Part shown: positions 26,485-35,064 of the stretch, in pieces
How positions within the stretch are numbered: the first letter of the stretch is position 1
Layout: every line of letters starts with the position of its first letter
Source of the DNA: Curtobacterium sp. MCBA15_008
GTDB lineage: Bacteria > Actinomycetota > Actinomycetes > Actinomycetales > Microbacteriaceae
Assembly: GCF_001865065.1 (NCBI RefSeq)
Contig: NZ_MJGN01000010.1
Location: 80,053-144,052 of the forward strand
Direction: 5' to 3'
DNA length: 64,000 nucleotides
Made by a program: the position numbers and the translations under genes
Notes under the pieces: generated by a model
What the model saw: the letters and a program-made list of their open reading frames with translations, nothing else
Databases searched by the model: none
What the model was told of the DNA's origin: nothing

Positions 26485-27531
26485 ATGACCACCACCGTGG
26501 AGAACACTCCCGAGACCACCACCGGTGTCGCCGACGCCCGGCCGGGCCCGTTCACGCGCGCCCGACGCGCCATCGGCGGCAACACCACCCTCGTCAACAT
26601 CGTCGGGCTGCTCGTCGCGATCGTCCTGCTCTACGTGTACCTGACCTTCAACGCAGTCGGGTTCTTCACCGCTGCGAACCAGAGTGGGCTGCTCCGAGAC
26701 GCTGCGCTCATCGGGGTGGCCGCGACCGGCATGACGCTCGTCATCATCGCCGGCGAGATCGACGTGTCCACCGGCCCTGCGGTCGCCCTCTCCAGCGTCG
26801 TCGCCGCGTCCGCCATCTCGCAGTGGGGGCTCCCGACGTGGTTGGCGATCATCCTCACCCTGACCATCGGCACCGCGTGGGGATCGCTCGCGGGCATCCT
26901 CCGGGCGCGCTTCGCCGTCCCGTCGTTCATCGCGACCCTCGGTCTGTGGAGCGTCCTGCGCGGCCTGGCCCAGTTCGTCACCAACGCCCTGCCCGTGCAG
27001 ATCCCGGACGCCGACCCCGTGATGGACTTCCTCAACGGCGACGTGCTCGGCATCCCGACACCGGCCATCGTGATGATCGTCGCGTTCCTCGTGTTCGGGT
27101 TCATCGCCCGGAAGACCCCGTTCGGCCGCTCCGTCTTCGCCATCGGCGGCAACGCGCCGGCGGCGCGCCTCGCCGGCATCCCGGTGCGCCGGGTACGGGT
27201 CGCGCTCTTCGCCATCACGGGATTCCTCGGGGCGGTCTCCGGCGTGCTGCTCACGGCACGCCTCGGTTCGGGCAACTCGACCGCCGCCAACGGCCTCGAG
27301 TTCGACGTCATCGCTGCGGTCGTCGTCGGCGGCACCGCGATGACCGGCGGCCGTGGCAGCCTCATCGGCACGTTCCTCGGGGTGATCTTCATCACGCTCA
27401 TCGGCAACGGCCTGGTGCTGCTGGGCGTGAACTCCTTCCTGCAGAACGTGGTCCGCGGCGTCATCATCGTCCTCGCGGTCCTGCTGAACGTGACCCTGTC
27501 CCGCCGTCGCGGGGCCCGAGAGGACGACTGA
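26485..27531 (+). CDS. Sugar ABC transporter permease (RbsC type)
   Basis: A 348-residue membrane protein, ATG 26485, with GAAGGAAC upstream and 10 bases after the ATPase stop. It has about 8-10 helices and family stretches GMTLVIIAGEIDVSTGPAVA, RARFAVPSFIATLGLWSVLRG, GGNAPAARLAGI and VVVGGTAMTGGRGSLIGTFLG, characteristic of RbsC/XylH permeases. It forms the membrane channel together with the preceding two genes. Confidence 0.95.
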   Translation: MTTTVENTPETTTGVADARPGPFTRARRAIGGNTTLVNIVGLLVAIVLLYVYLTFNAVGFFTAANQSGLLRDAALIGVAATGMTLVIIAGEIDVSTGPAVALSSVVAASAISQWGLPTWLAIILTLTIGTAWGSLAGILRARFAVPSFIATLGLWSVLRGLAQFVTNALPVQIPDADPVMDFLNGDVLGIPTPAIVMIVAFLVFGFIARKTPFGRSVFAIGGNAPAARLAGIPVRRVRVALFAITGFLGAVSGVLLTARLGSGNSTAANGLEFDVIAAVVVGGTAMTGGRGSLIGTFLGVIFITLIGNGLVLLGVNSFLQNVVRGVIIVLAVLLNVTLSRRRGAREDD

Positions 27532-27532
27532 C

Positions 27533-28639
27533 ATGACCATCACCGACGTGACCCACACGACCACCACGACCATGCCCGGCGTCTACCTCCCCGGAGACTC
27601 CACGGCGGAGGTCCGCCAGGTTCCCGTGCCCGTACCCGGGCCCGGGCAGGTCCTCGTGCAGGTGGGTGCCTCGGGCATCTGCGGCAGCGACATCGGGTTC
27701 ATCTACCGCGGCTACAAGACCCACAAGGGTCTGGACGGAGCGCCGGCCTACAAGGGCGTCGTCGCGGGGCACGAGCCGTCCGGACGCATCGTCTCAGCCG
27801 GCCCCGGCGTGACCCGCTTCGCCGTGGGGGACGACGTCATCGTCTACCACATTCAGGGATGCGGCCGGTGCCGGAACTGCCGGAGCGGGTACTTCATCAG
27901 TTGCACGGATCAAGCACACAAGGCGTCCTACGGATGGCAGCGCGACGGCGGGCACGCCGAGTACGTGCTCGCCGACGAGTCGACCCTCGTCCCGCTCCTC
28001 GGTGACCTGACGTACGTCGACGGTGCGCTCATCGCGTGCGGCTTCGGCACCGCGTACGAGGGACTCGTCCGGACGAGGGTCCACGGCGGAGAGGACCTGC
28101 TCGTCGTCGGACTCGGTCCGGTCGGTCTCGCGGCGGCGATGCTGGGCCGGCTGCTCGGCGCCCGCCGGGTGATCGGCGTCGAGCGCAGCCCGGAGCGGAT
28201 CGCCTTCGTCGAATCGACCGGACTCGTCGACGACGTCGTCCTCGCGGACGAGCACGCCGTCGACCGGATCATGGAGCTCACCGACGGCGTGGGCTGCCAG
28301 GTCACGGTCGACTGCTCGGGCTCGACTCCCGGTCGGTCGACGGCCGTCGACGCGGCCGCCGAGTGGGGACGGGTGGGTCTGATCGGGGAGGGCGGGCGGC
28401 TCGAGACGGAGGTCTCGGACACGCTGCTGCACAAGCAGCTCACCGTCACGGCGTCCTGGGTGACGTCCCTGCAGGGAATGGAGGACGTGACCGGCATGCT
28501 GGCCGCCGCTGGGCTCCACCCCGAGGTCGTGGTCTCGCACCGGCTCGGGCTCCTCGACGCGGACGAGGGCTACCGTATCGCCGCGGCGGGCGCGACCGGC
28601 AAGGTCGTGCTCGTCCCGCCGACTGCTCCGGTCCGGTGA
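27533..28639 (+). CDS. Zinc-dependent alcohol/polyol dehydrogenase (MDR family)
   Basis: A 368-residue protein starting 1 base after the permease stop. GASGICGSD contains the catalytic-zinc cysteine and VAGHEPSG the His-Glu pair. GCGRCRNCRSGYFISC provides the four cysteines of the structural zinc. LLVVGLGPVGLAAAMLG is the dinucleotide-binding GxGxxG loop. It likely oxidises a sugar or polyol delivered by the transporter, with NAD(P). Substrate not predictable; sorbitol-, threonine- or inositol-type dehydrogenases share this architecture. Confidence 0.93.
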   Translation: MTITDVTHTTTTTMPGVYLPGDSTAEVRQVPVPVPGPGQVLVQVGASGICGSDIGFIYRGYKTHKGLDGAPAYKGVVAGHEPSGRIVSAGPGVTRFAVGDDVIVYHIQGCGRCRNCRSGYFISCTDQAHKASYGWQRDGGHAEYVLADESTLVPLLGDLTYVDGALIACGFGTAYEGLVRTRVHGGEDLLVVGLGPVGLAAAMLGRLLGARRVIGVERSPERIAFVESTGLVDDVVLADEHAVDRIMELTDGVGCQVTVDCSGSTPGRSTAVDAAAEWGRVGLIGEGGRLETEVSDTLLHKQLTVTASWVTSLQGMEDVTGMLAAAGLHPEVVVSHRLGLLDADEGYRIAAAGATGKVVLVPPTAPVR

Positions 28640-29556
28640 GCGTGGACCTCCCGCTCCACACGCTGCGGCGCGACGGTCTCACGGCGGTCTTCGCCCCGTC
28701 GCTCGGCGGCCGGTTGCTGTCCCTCCGGGTCGACGACGAAGAGGTCCTCTGGCAGAACCCCGAGCTGCTCGACGCGCGCTTCCGGCCGGTACTGCCGTTG
28801 GAGGAGTGGCCGGACGGAACCGGCGGGATGAGCACCTGGGCGAACACCGGCGGATCGAAGACGTGGCCGGCGCCCCAGGGATGGACGACGCCGGACGAGT
28901 GGCACGGCCCGCCGGACGGTGCGTTCGACTCGGGCAGGTGGGAGGTCCTCGACGAGACCGCGACCATGATCTCGTTGCGCAGCCCGGACGACGGTGCCAC
29001 GGGTCTGCGGATCGTCCGCGAGTTCATCCTCGAGGGGGCCGGCCGCATCACCGAACGGATCACGTTCGAGAACCGCGGCGCGACCACCTCCCGGTGGGCT
29101 CCGTGGGAGGTCTGCCAGGTCCGGACCGACGACGGCGGGACCGTCCTGGTCGAGGGTGCAGCCCTGACCGACGAGGTCGACCTCGGCACGTGGGAGGGGA
29201 GCGCGCCGTCGGTGGAGCAGCCCCGGGGGGTCGCCCTGCCGGTCGGCGAGGGTGTCACCAAGCGCGGGTACCGGGCCGGGACCGCGATCACGTACCGGCG
29301 CGCGTCCGGCACGGTCCTCCGCCTGCACGCGGCGGAGGAGGACGGCGAGGACCGATCCGCCGTGTTCCCGGACGGCGGATGCCGCTTCGAACTGTGGGCA
29401 CAACGCCCGGTGTCGGCCGCCATCGCCGACCTCGAGGACCTCCGACCGGACGCGCACCTCGTCGAGCTCGAGGTGCTCGGTCGGCGGACGCCGCTCGACC
29501 CGGGGGACGACCGTACCGTCACGGTCCGCTGGGACGTCGGCCACGCCGCCTCCTGA
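28636..29556 (+). CDS. DUF4380 / aldose-epimerase-like protein
   Basis: A 306-residue protein. GTG 28636 overlaps the dehydrogenase stop (GTGA). It begins SVDLPLHTLRRDGLTAVFAP, then SLGGRLLSLRVDDEEVLWQN and TGGSKTWPAPQGW, a pattern seen in DUF4380 beta-sandwich proteins related to galactose mutarotases. The strictly conserved mutarotase catalytic His and Glu cannot be placed with confidence. It may act on an anomeric form or derivative of the sugar imported by this operon. The last gene of the unit, ending 31 bases before the convergent phospholipase gene. Confidence 0.8.
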   Translation: MSVDLPLHTLRRDGLTAVFAPSLGGRLLSLRVDDEEVLWQNPELLDARFRPVLPLEEWPDGTGGMSTWANTGGSKTWPAPQGWTTPDEWHGPPDGAFDSGRWEVLDETATMISLRSPDDGATGLRIVREFILEGAGRITERITFENRGATTSRWAPWEVCQVRTDDGGTVLVEGAALTDEVDLGTWEGSAPSVEQPRGVALPVGEGVTKRGYRAGTAITYRRASGTVLRLHAAEEDGEDRSAVFPDGGCRFELWAQRPVSAAIADLEDLRPDAHLVELEVLGRRTPLDPGDDRTVTVRWDVGHAAS

Positions 29557-29587
29557 ACGCACCGGGCCGCCGACGATCCGCTGTCGC

Positions 29588-31753
29588 TCAGCGATCCACG
29601 CGCCCCGCGAAGCGGTACCGGAAGCCGGTGCCGGTGTTCGCCGTGACGACGACGTCGTAGTACCCCCAGGGGTCGAGCGGCCACCGGACGGTCTCCCGTC
29701 CCGTCCCGTGCACGTGGGCGGTGTCGGTGTGCTCGACGAAGTCGTTCGAGGAGAGGTCGAACCGCACCTCGGCGTGTCCGTCGTTCTCCAGCACGACCTG
29801 CAATGCAGGCCGACCCCGGTGGTCCGCGACGACCGAGGCGTGGGGGAGGCCCACATCGGTCCGGTCGCCGGGCACGACGGTACCGGCGAAGCGGCGGAGG
29901 AACCGGTCGGGTCCGTAGACGCTCACGTCGTAACGGCCGTCCGTCGCCGCGGTCTCCCACACCCACTCGGACGAGGCGCCTGCGGCGATCGTCCGCGGCT
30001 CGGCGCGGAACGGCAGCGCGATGTTCGGGTACACCAGGTGATTGATGCCCTGCGTCCCGTCGTTCGCGAGCGTCAGGGTCACCCGGCCGGTCCGCCGGTC
30101 GACGGCGGCGTCGGCGCGCTGCCGGTACGGCAGCGCCCGGTGCTTGGCGCTTCCGGCTTCCTGCGCCGGCATGCGCTGGGCGCCGACCGCGGGTTGCTGG
30201 ATCGGGGGTTTGGTGTGATCGGCGTCAGCGGCGGAGACGAGTGCCTGCGTCTGGTCGAGGCCCGGCACGACGTCCGCCCCGGGGATGCTCGTGTCCGGTG
30301 TCGTGAAGTCGAAGCAGCTCGTCAGATCGCCGGAGACCGTGCGCCGCCAGGCGGAGATGTTCGGCTCGCGTACCCCGGTGACCTGCTCGAGGAACCGGAT
30401 GACGGACGTGTGGTCGGACACCTGCGAGTTGACCCACCCCCCACGGCTCCACGGAGACACGACGGTCATCGGGACGCGGGCACCCATCCCGATCGGCAAC
30501 CCTGCGACGAACTCGTCGGGCGTGCCGGGCTCCGGGAACGGCGCGACGACGTGGTCGAAGTAGCCGTCGTTCTCGTCGTAGTTCACCAGCAGGACCGTCG
30601 AGGCCCAGGTCTCCGGGTTGCTGAAGAGCGCTTGCACGACGGCGTTCGTGTAGTGGGCGCCGTAGTCCGGGCTCGCGGCGGGGTGCTCGGACCAGCCGTA
30701 GGGCGCGACGACGTAGGAGACCGTCGGCAGGCTGTTCGTGGCGCAGTCGTGCCCGAACTGGCCGAGCAGGTGGTGGACGTCGAGACCCTTGCCGGAGTTC
30801 GGCTTCCAGCCGTCGTGCAGTCCGGCCCGTTCAGCGAGCTGCTGCCGCGCCGGGTCGGACGACGCGAGGGCTTCGTGGTACTGCCCGAACAGCCAGAGCG
30901 GGTTGTCGCCGTAGTCGCCGACGTACGGGTCGGCGCCGCTGTCCCCGACCTCGTCGTTCGCGTACGTCTTCCAGGAGACACCGGCCGCCTGCAGTCGTTC
31001 GGCGTACGTCGTCCACGAGTACACCGGGTCGTAGTCTGCCGGGTTGTCCGTCGCCGGACCCCCGCGGCCGCCCGTGGGGTCGATGGTCCCGGACCACTGG
31101 TAGAGCCGGTTCGGGGTCGTGGGGCCGTTGAGCGAGCAGTGGTAGTCGTCGCAGATCGTGAACGCCTTGGCGAGCGCCCGCTGGTACGGGATGTCCTCCT
31201 GGGTGAAGTACCCCATCGTCTGGGCGCTCTTGGCGTCGACCCACTGGTTCCAGGCGCCGTCGTTCCACGCCGTGTGGCCGCCGCTCCACGAGTGGTCCAG
31301 CCCGCCGGCGTTCTGGGCGTTGTACTTCGTCGTGTCGAGGCGGAACGGCAGCATGACGCCACCGTCGGTGCGCGCCGGCGCGGGCTGGTGGAAGACGTCC
31401 TGGCCGGTGGGCAGCTCGAGCGCCTGCTTGTCCGAGAACCCGCGGACGCCGGGCATCGTGCCGTAGTAGTGGTCGAACGACCGGTTCTCCTGCATGAGCA
31501 CGACGACGTGTCGGACGTCCTTGATCGTTCCGCTCCGCGAGGCCGTGGACGCCGCAGCGCTCGCGACCGCACCGCGACCGAACGCGGAGCCGGCGGCGAC
31601 ACCGGCCATGATCGCCGCGGCACCGCCGACGAGGAGCGCCCGCCGACTGACGCCGGAGCGGACCGTCGTGGGGTACCTGGCGTCGGGAGTGAGTGGCGGT
31701 GCGCCGGTCAGGGTGACGTCGGGGGCGCCGCGCTCGGGCTTCCTCGTGCTCAT
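29588..31753 (-). CDS. Secreted phosphocholine-type phospholipase C (Tat substrate)
   Basis: A 721-residue protein. A twin-arginine signal (SRRALLVGGAAAIMAGVAAG, about residues 35-54) indicates folded export. The catalytic domain has VVLMQENRSFDHYYGTMPG (about 87-105), QWSGTIDPTGGRGG, NYDENDGYFDHV and ARVPMTVVSPWSRGGWVNSQ, the pattern of the bacterial phosphoesterase/PLC family. The C-terminal two repeats (from about residue 540) are beta-rich domains as in PlcC proteins. It hydrolyses phospholipids outside the cell, releasing organic phosphate. The start overlaps the upstream gene's stop (ATGA). Confidence 0.93.
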   Translation of the reverse strand: MSTRKPERGAPDVTLTGAPPLTPDARYPTTVRSGVSRRALLVGGAAAIMAGVAAGSAFGRGAVASAAASTASRSGTIKDVRHVVVLMQENRSFDHYYGTMPGVRGFSDKQALELPTGQDVFHQPAPARTDGGVMLPFRLDTTKYNAQNAGGLDHSWSGGHTAWNDGAWNQWVDAKSAQTMGYFTQEDIPYQRALAKAFTICDDYHCSLNGPTTPNRLYQWSGTIDPTGGRGGPATDNPADYDPVYSWTTYAERLQAAGVSWKTYANDEVGDSGADPYVGDYGDNPLWLFGQYHEALASSDPARQQLAERAGLHDGWKPNSGKGLDVHHLLGQFGHDCATNSLPTVSYVVAPYGWSEHPAASPDYGAHYTNAVVQALFSNPETWASTVLLVNYDENDGYFDHVVAPFPEPGTPDEFVAGLPIGMGARVPMTVVSPWSRGGWVNSQVSDHTSVIRFLEQVTGVREPNISAWRRTVSGDLTSCFDFTTPDTSIPGADVVPGLDQTQALVSAADADHTKPPIQQPAVGAQRMPAQEAGSAKHRALPYRQRADAAVDRRTGRVTLTLANDGTQGINHLVYPNIALPFRAEPRTIAAGASSEWVWETAATDGRYDVSVYGPDRFLRRFAGTVVPGDRTDVGLPHASVVADHRGRPALQVVLENDGHAEVRFDLSSNDFVEHTDTAHVHGTGRETVRWPLDPWGYYDVVVTANTGTGFRYRFAGRVDR

Positions 31754-34035
31754 CGGGGGCCTTCCAGGTCGAGGTGGTGGGGAGTGGTGTCGTCAGGGCC
31801 GACCGCATCGCCGTCCAGCCGCGGTGGACGCCGTCCGCGGAGCAGACCGAACGCGCCGAGGGCGAGCAGGGCGAGCGCGACGGCGGCGAGGCTGAGCAGG
31901 CCGGTGGTGCCGGTGAAGGCGAGCGGGCCGGACGGGCCGGACGCCCGGGGGTCGGGCGCGTGGTACTGCCCGGGCGAGCCGGACGCGGCGACCGGCGCCG
32001 CGCCTCCAGGTCGCCCCGGACCGCCCGCGGGACCGGAGCCGGCGTCCGCGCGCAGGACGAGGCTCGCTGCGACTGCCGCGTGGTCGGAGGTCCACCGGTT
32101 CGCACGGGACCCTGCCACCGGGAACCCGTCGACGGCGGTGTGCGCCTCGGTCACGGCGATCCGACCCGACACCAGGACGGCGTCCTGTCGTCCGGTGCTC
32201 GCAGGGACCTCGACCGCGGCAACGGCGGTGTTCGGGACAGCGGGCCGGCCGTCGAAGACGTCAGTGGTGGCACCCGGGTGCGAGGCCACCGACGGGTTGG
32301 CCGTCCGGAAGGCGTCCCGCAGGCCGACGGCGGTGAACGCGCTCGTGACCGGCCAGGCGACCGGTCCGGCGCCGCACGTGTCGTCGGTGTGGGTCCAGTC
32401 GAGGTGGGAGGGCGAGCGCAACGCTCCGAGCAGCACCACCCGGGCGCCGCCGACCCGGACGTCGGACCGCACCCGCGCCGCGATGGCGGCGGCCGCGTGG
32501 GCGGTGTCCGTGGCGCGCTCCGCCGCCACGGTGCGGTCGGCGCCCTCCGCGCAGACGGAGGCGGGGTCGACGGAGTTCGCTGGCAGGTCGACGTCCCAGA
32601 CGACGACTCGCGTCCCCGCGACGTCGACGCTCACGCTGAGGGCCTGGAGGCGCGGGGAGACCCCGGTGCGCGGGTGCAGCGGCCAGGGGGACAGGACCGC
32701 CAGCCCGTCGGCGGACGTCTGTACGTCCCACCCGAGCGCCGCAGCCAGCGCACCGGGTTCGTCGCCGTCGGAGTCCTGGAGGGCGAGCAGACCGATCCGG
32801 TCGACGAGGACCGAGCGGGCGAGCTTCTCGACCGGGTCGTCGACGTGGGAGCCGCCGTCCCAGGCCTCGAGGGTCTCGGCCTTGAGGGTCGGCGGTGTGC
32901 CCGGGTCGGCGATCGGGAACTCGACGACGACCGAGCCGGTCACCCCCGCGCCGTCCGTCGCCGCGACCGTGAGCAGCGCCGGGTGCACCGGCGAGGTCGA
33001 CGGTGCTGTCCCCGTCAGGACGCCGTCCGCGGCGACCGAGACCCACGACGGACCCGCCGACTTCGCGAACACCGGGACCGCTGCGGGTGCGCTGCCGTCC
33101 GTGGACCGCCACAGTCCCGCCACGCTCCGGCCGATGGACGCACCTGCGCGAGTGGTGGGTTCGACGACGTCGTCGAGCAGGAAGTGCGGGGTGGTGGCGG
33201 CTCCGCTGCCGACCAGCGGCGGCTTCGGCGCCAGGGTGAAGGTGACCGGAGGTGCGAGCTGCTGGTAGCCGTCGGCGTGCAGGAGCACCGCGGTGATCGT
33301 GACGTCGGCCGGCAGTCCGGCAGTGGACAGGCCGGCGGTGCCGGTCGTCGTGGCGGGCACGTAGGTCCAGGTGGTGGAGGCTCCGTGCGACTGTCCGCCG
33401 GCGGGCACGGACGACGGATCGGCGTACACGCCGATCCAGTTCTTCTCATCCGGCGAGTCGGTCGAGAAGCTGAACCGGATCGTGTCCCCGACGTGTGCCC
33501 CGGTCGACTCGAGGTGCAGGGTACCGGCGCCCGACGGCCCCGCGGGAGCCGCCGCGAGGGTGAAGGTCACGGGTTGTGCGAGCCACCGGTACCCGTCCTG
33601 CGCGAGGAGGTAGGCGACCACCGGGTGACCCGGGGTGAGGGCGGTGGACGGGATCGTGACGGTGCCGCCGTCACCCGGGACGTACGCCCAGGCGGTGCTC
33701 GCACCGACGTGCGCCTCGTGCACCGGTGCCTGTGCCGGGTCGTCGTACACGGCGACCCAGTTCTTCGCGTCGGGAGTCGTGGTCGACCACGAGAACCGGA
33801 GCGGCTGTCCCTGGGTCGGGTTCGTGGTGGTGAGCTCGAGCCGACCGTCCGGAGCCGGAGCCGGAGCCGAGGAGGGGCTCGACGTCGGCGTCGTCGGCGC
33901 TGTCGTGCTGGTCGCCTCGGTCGCCGCGGCGGGGATCGCGCCAGCGGCGAACGTCAGCAGCGTCGCGAGCAGGCCGACGGAGAGCCAGCGGACCGGGGAT
34001 CTGGTTGAGGGCACCCGAGCATGACAGCGAGGCAC
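31750..34035 (-). CDS. LAFTG-anchored surface protein with degenerate EEP-like domain
   Basis: A 761-residue protein starting at GTG 34035 (AAGGA ten bases upstream; GTG 34014 is also possible). Layout: signal peptide; two Ig-like repeats, each with a NWVAVYDD or NWIGVYAD motif; a putative-Ig linker; and a C-terminal half recalling endonuclease/exonuclease/phosphatases. In that half the usual GLQE appears as LLALQD, GDFN is replaced by LLGALRSPSHL, and only the final SDH (WTSDHAAV) is intact, so catalysis is doubtful. The end LAFTG, a membrane helix and RGRRPPR is a sortase (class E-like) anchor. It is coupled to the phospholipase gene. Confidence 0.75.
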   Translation of the reverse strand: MPRCHARVPSTRSPVRWLSVGLLATLLTFAAGAIPAAATEATSTTAPTTPTSSPSSAPAPAPDGRLELTTTNPTQGQPLRFSWSTTTPDAKNWVAVYDDPAQAPVHEAHVGASTAWAYVPGDGGTVTIPSTALTPGHPVVAYLLAQDGYRWLAQPVTFTLAAAPAGPSGAGTLHLESTGAHVGDTIRFSFSTDSPDEKNWIGVYADPSSVPAGGQSHGASTTWTYVPATTTGTAGLSTAGLPADVTITAVLLHADGYQQLAPPVTFTLAPKPPLVGSGAATTPHFLLDDVVEPTTRAGASIGRSVAGLWRSTDGSAPAAVPVFAKSAGPSWVSVAADGVLTGTAPSTSPVHPALLTVAATDGAGVTGSVVVEFPIADPGTPPTLKAETLEAWDGGSHVDDPVEKLARSVLVDRIGLLALQDSDGDEPGALAAALGWDVQTSADGLAVLSPWPLHPRTGVSPRLQALSVSVDVAGTRVVVWDVDLPANSVDPASVCAEGADRTVAAERATDTAHAAAAIAARVRSDVRVGGARVVLLGALRSPSHLDWTHTDDTCGAGPVAWPVTSAFTAVGLRDAFRTANPSVASHPGATTDVFDGRPAVPNTAVAAVEVPASTGRQDAVLVSGRIAVTEAHTAVDGFPVAGSRANRWTSDHAAVAASLVLRADAGSGPAGGPGRPGGAAPVAASGSPGQYHAPDPRASGPSGPLAFTGTTGLLSLAAVALALLALGAFGLLRGRRPPRLDGDAVGPDDTTPHHLDLEGPR

Positions 34036-34098
34036 GCTGAACCGGTCCTTGCACGACCGTGGCGTCGGGGTGAACGCAGGCGGTAGGAACGCCTCGTC

Positions 34099-34174
34099 CC
34101 TGTCCAGGTGCCTCGGCCGTGATCGCCGTGATCCCGGTGTTCACCCGTTGGTCGCCCGGGTGCACCTGGACAGG
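34099..34174. promoter_or_regulatory. Paired palindromic operators between GntR gene and phospholipase operon
   Basis: CCTGTCCAGG (34099-34108) and CCTGGACAGG (34165-34174) are both near-perfect palindromes of form CCTG-N2-CAGG, 66 bases apart. Extended to 13 bases (CCTGTCCAGGTGC and GCACCTGGACAGG) they are exact reverse complements of each other. They lie in the divergent promoter of gntR and the surface-protein/phospholipase operon. HutC-type GntR proteins bind similar palindromes, so these are candidate operators for the neighbouring regulator. Confidence 0.6.
34139..34171 (+). promoter_or_regulatory. Possible PHO-box-like 11-base repeats
   Basis: GTTCACCCGTT (34139-34149), GGTCGCCCGGG (34150-34160) and TGCACCTGGAC (34161-34171) follow each other in 11-base steps, resembling the direct-repeat PhoP boxes of actinobacteria. 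The match of units 2 and 3 is weak and the orientation points to the GntR gene, so this is tentative. Confidence 0.25.
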
Positions 34175-34201
34175 TCGAGCGGGTGACGGCACGCTCGAGC
34201 G

Positions 34202-34912
34202 GTGCACGCACTCTTCCGGGACATCGCCGACGACCTCGCCGACCGGGTCCTCCGAGGCGAGTTCGACGTCAGCAACCCCCTGCCGTCCGAACACGAGTTC
34301 GCCGCGGACTACGGCGTCGCCCGCGGGACCGTGCGGCACGCCCTCGAGGAGCTGCGGTCGGCCGGCCTGCTCGACGCCCGACCGGGAGCACGGTGGCGGA
34401 TCCGCTCCGCTGCTCGGAGCCAGGAGGCCGGGCGGCTGGAGTCCTTCGCGCAGTGGGCCCGCGCGCAGGGCCGGGACCCCGGGGGCATCGTCGTCTCGGC
34501 GGTGGCGGCGCCGACGACCGTCGTCGAGCGACGGCGTTTCCGGTGCCCGTCGGACGAGCAGGTCCTGCACGTCACCCGGGTGCGGACGCTCGACGGCGTC
34601 CGGGTCATGCTCGAGCGGACGACCTACGCGCCCTGGGTCGCGGCGGTGATCCGGTCGATGCCCGACTGGCAGACCTCGGTGACCGCCGCGATGGAGGACC
34701 GCTTCGGCATCCGGATCGGCTCGGCGGCGAGCACCGTGGACGCGGTCGGCGCCTCGGTCGAGGACGCGGGATGGCTGGGCGTACCCGCCGGGACGGCCCT
34801 GCTCCGGATCCAGCGGAGCAGCGTCGCCGAGGACGGTCGTCCGCTCGAGTCGAGCGACGACCGGTACGTCGGGGGGTCGGTGCCGCTCCGGGTGCGGAGC
34901 GCGCCGCAGTGA
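34202..34912 (+). CDS. GntR-family regulator, HutC/UTRA subfamily
   Basis: A 236-residue protein, GTG 34202. The N-terminal winged helix (LRGEFDVSNPLPSEHEFAAD, then YGVARGTVRHALEELRSAGL) binds DNA, and the C-terminal UTRA-type domain (about 80-230: VERRRFRCPSDEQVLHVTRV, ASVEDAGWLGVPAGTALLRI) probably senses a small ligand. It is divergent from the surface-protein/phospholipase operon, with two matching palindromes between. It therefore probably represses itself and that operon. Confidence 0.92.
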   Translation: MHALFRDIADDLADRVLRGEFDVSNPLPSEHEFAADYGVARGTVRHALEELRSAGLLDARPGARWRIRSAARSQEAGRLESFAQWARAQGRDPGGIVVSAVAAPTTVVERRRFRCPSDEQVLHVTRVRTLDGVRVMLERTTYAPWVAAVIRSMPDWQTSVTAAMEDRFGIRIGSAASTVDAVGASVEDAGWLGVPAGTALLRIQRSSVAEDGRPLESSDDRYVGGSVPLRVRSAPQ

Positions 34913-35064
34913 GGTGCGCGGGCTCGGCAGCACCCCCCGTCCAGGGGTGAGTTCCGCTCGTTCCCGCTGGATCGGCCGTCCGGGGCGCATACTTCGCAGA
35001 CCGGAGATCATGTCGGCGTCGTCGACGCGGACATCGTGCCTCTCCCACGCAGACAGGTGCCGCC

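Noticed and set aside
29252..33268. Very long plus-strand open frame (about 1338 codons) covering the phospholipase and surface-protein genes.
   Set aside because: It is antisense to two clearly recognisable genes, has arginine/proline/valine-rich composition typical of shadow frames in high-GC DNA, and shows no domain.
34036..34097. A second PHO box in the minus direction in front of the surface-protein/phospholipase operon (GTTCACC at 34075-34069 and GTTCAGC at 34042-34036).
   Set aside because: Intervening 11-base units do not match and the second copy overlaps the start region of the gene; the resemblance is too weak.
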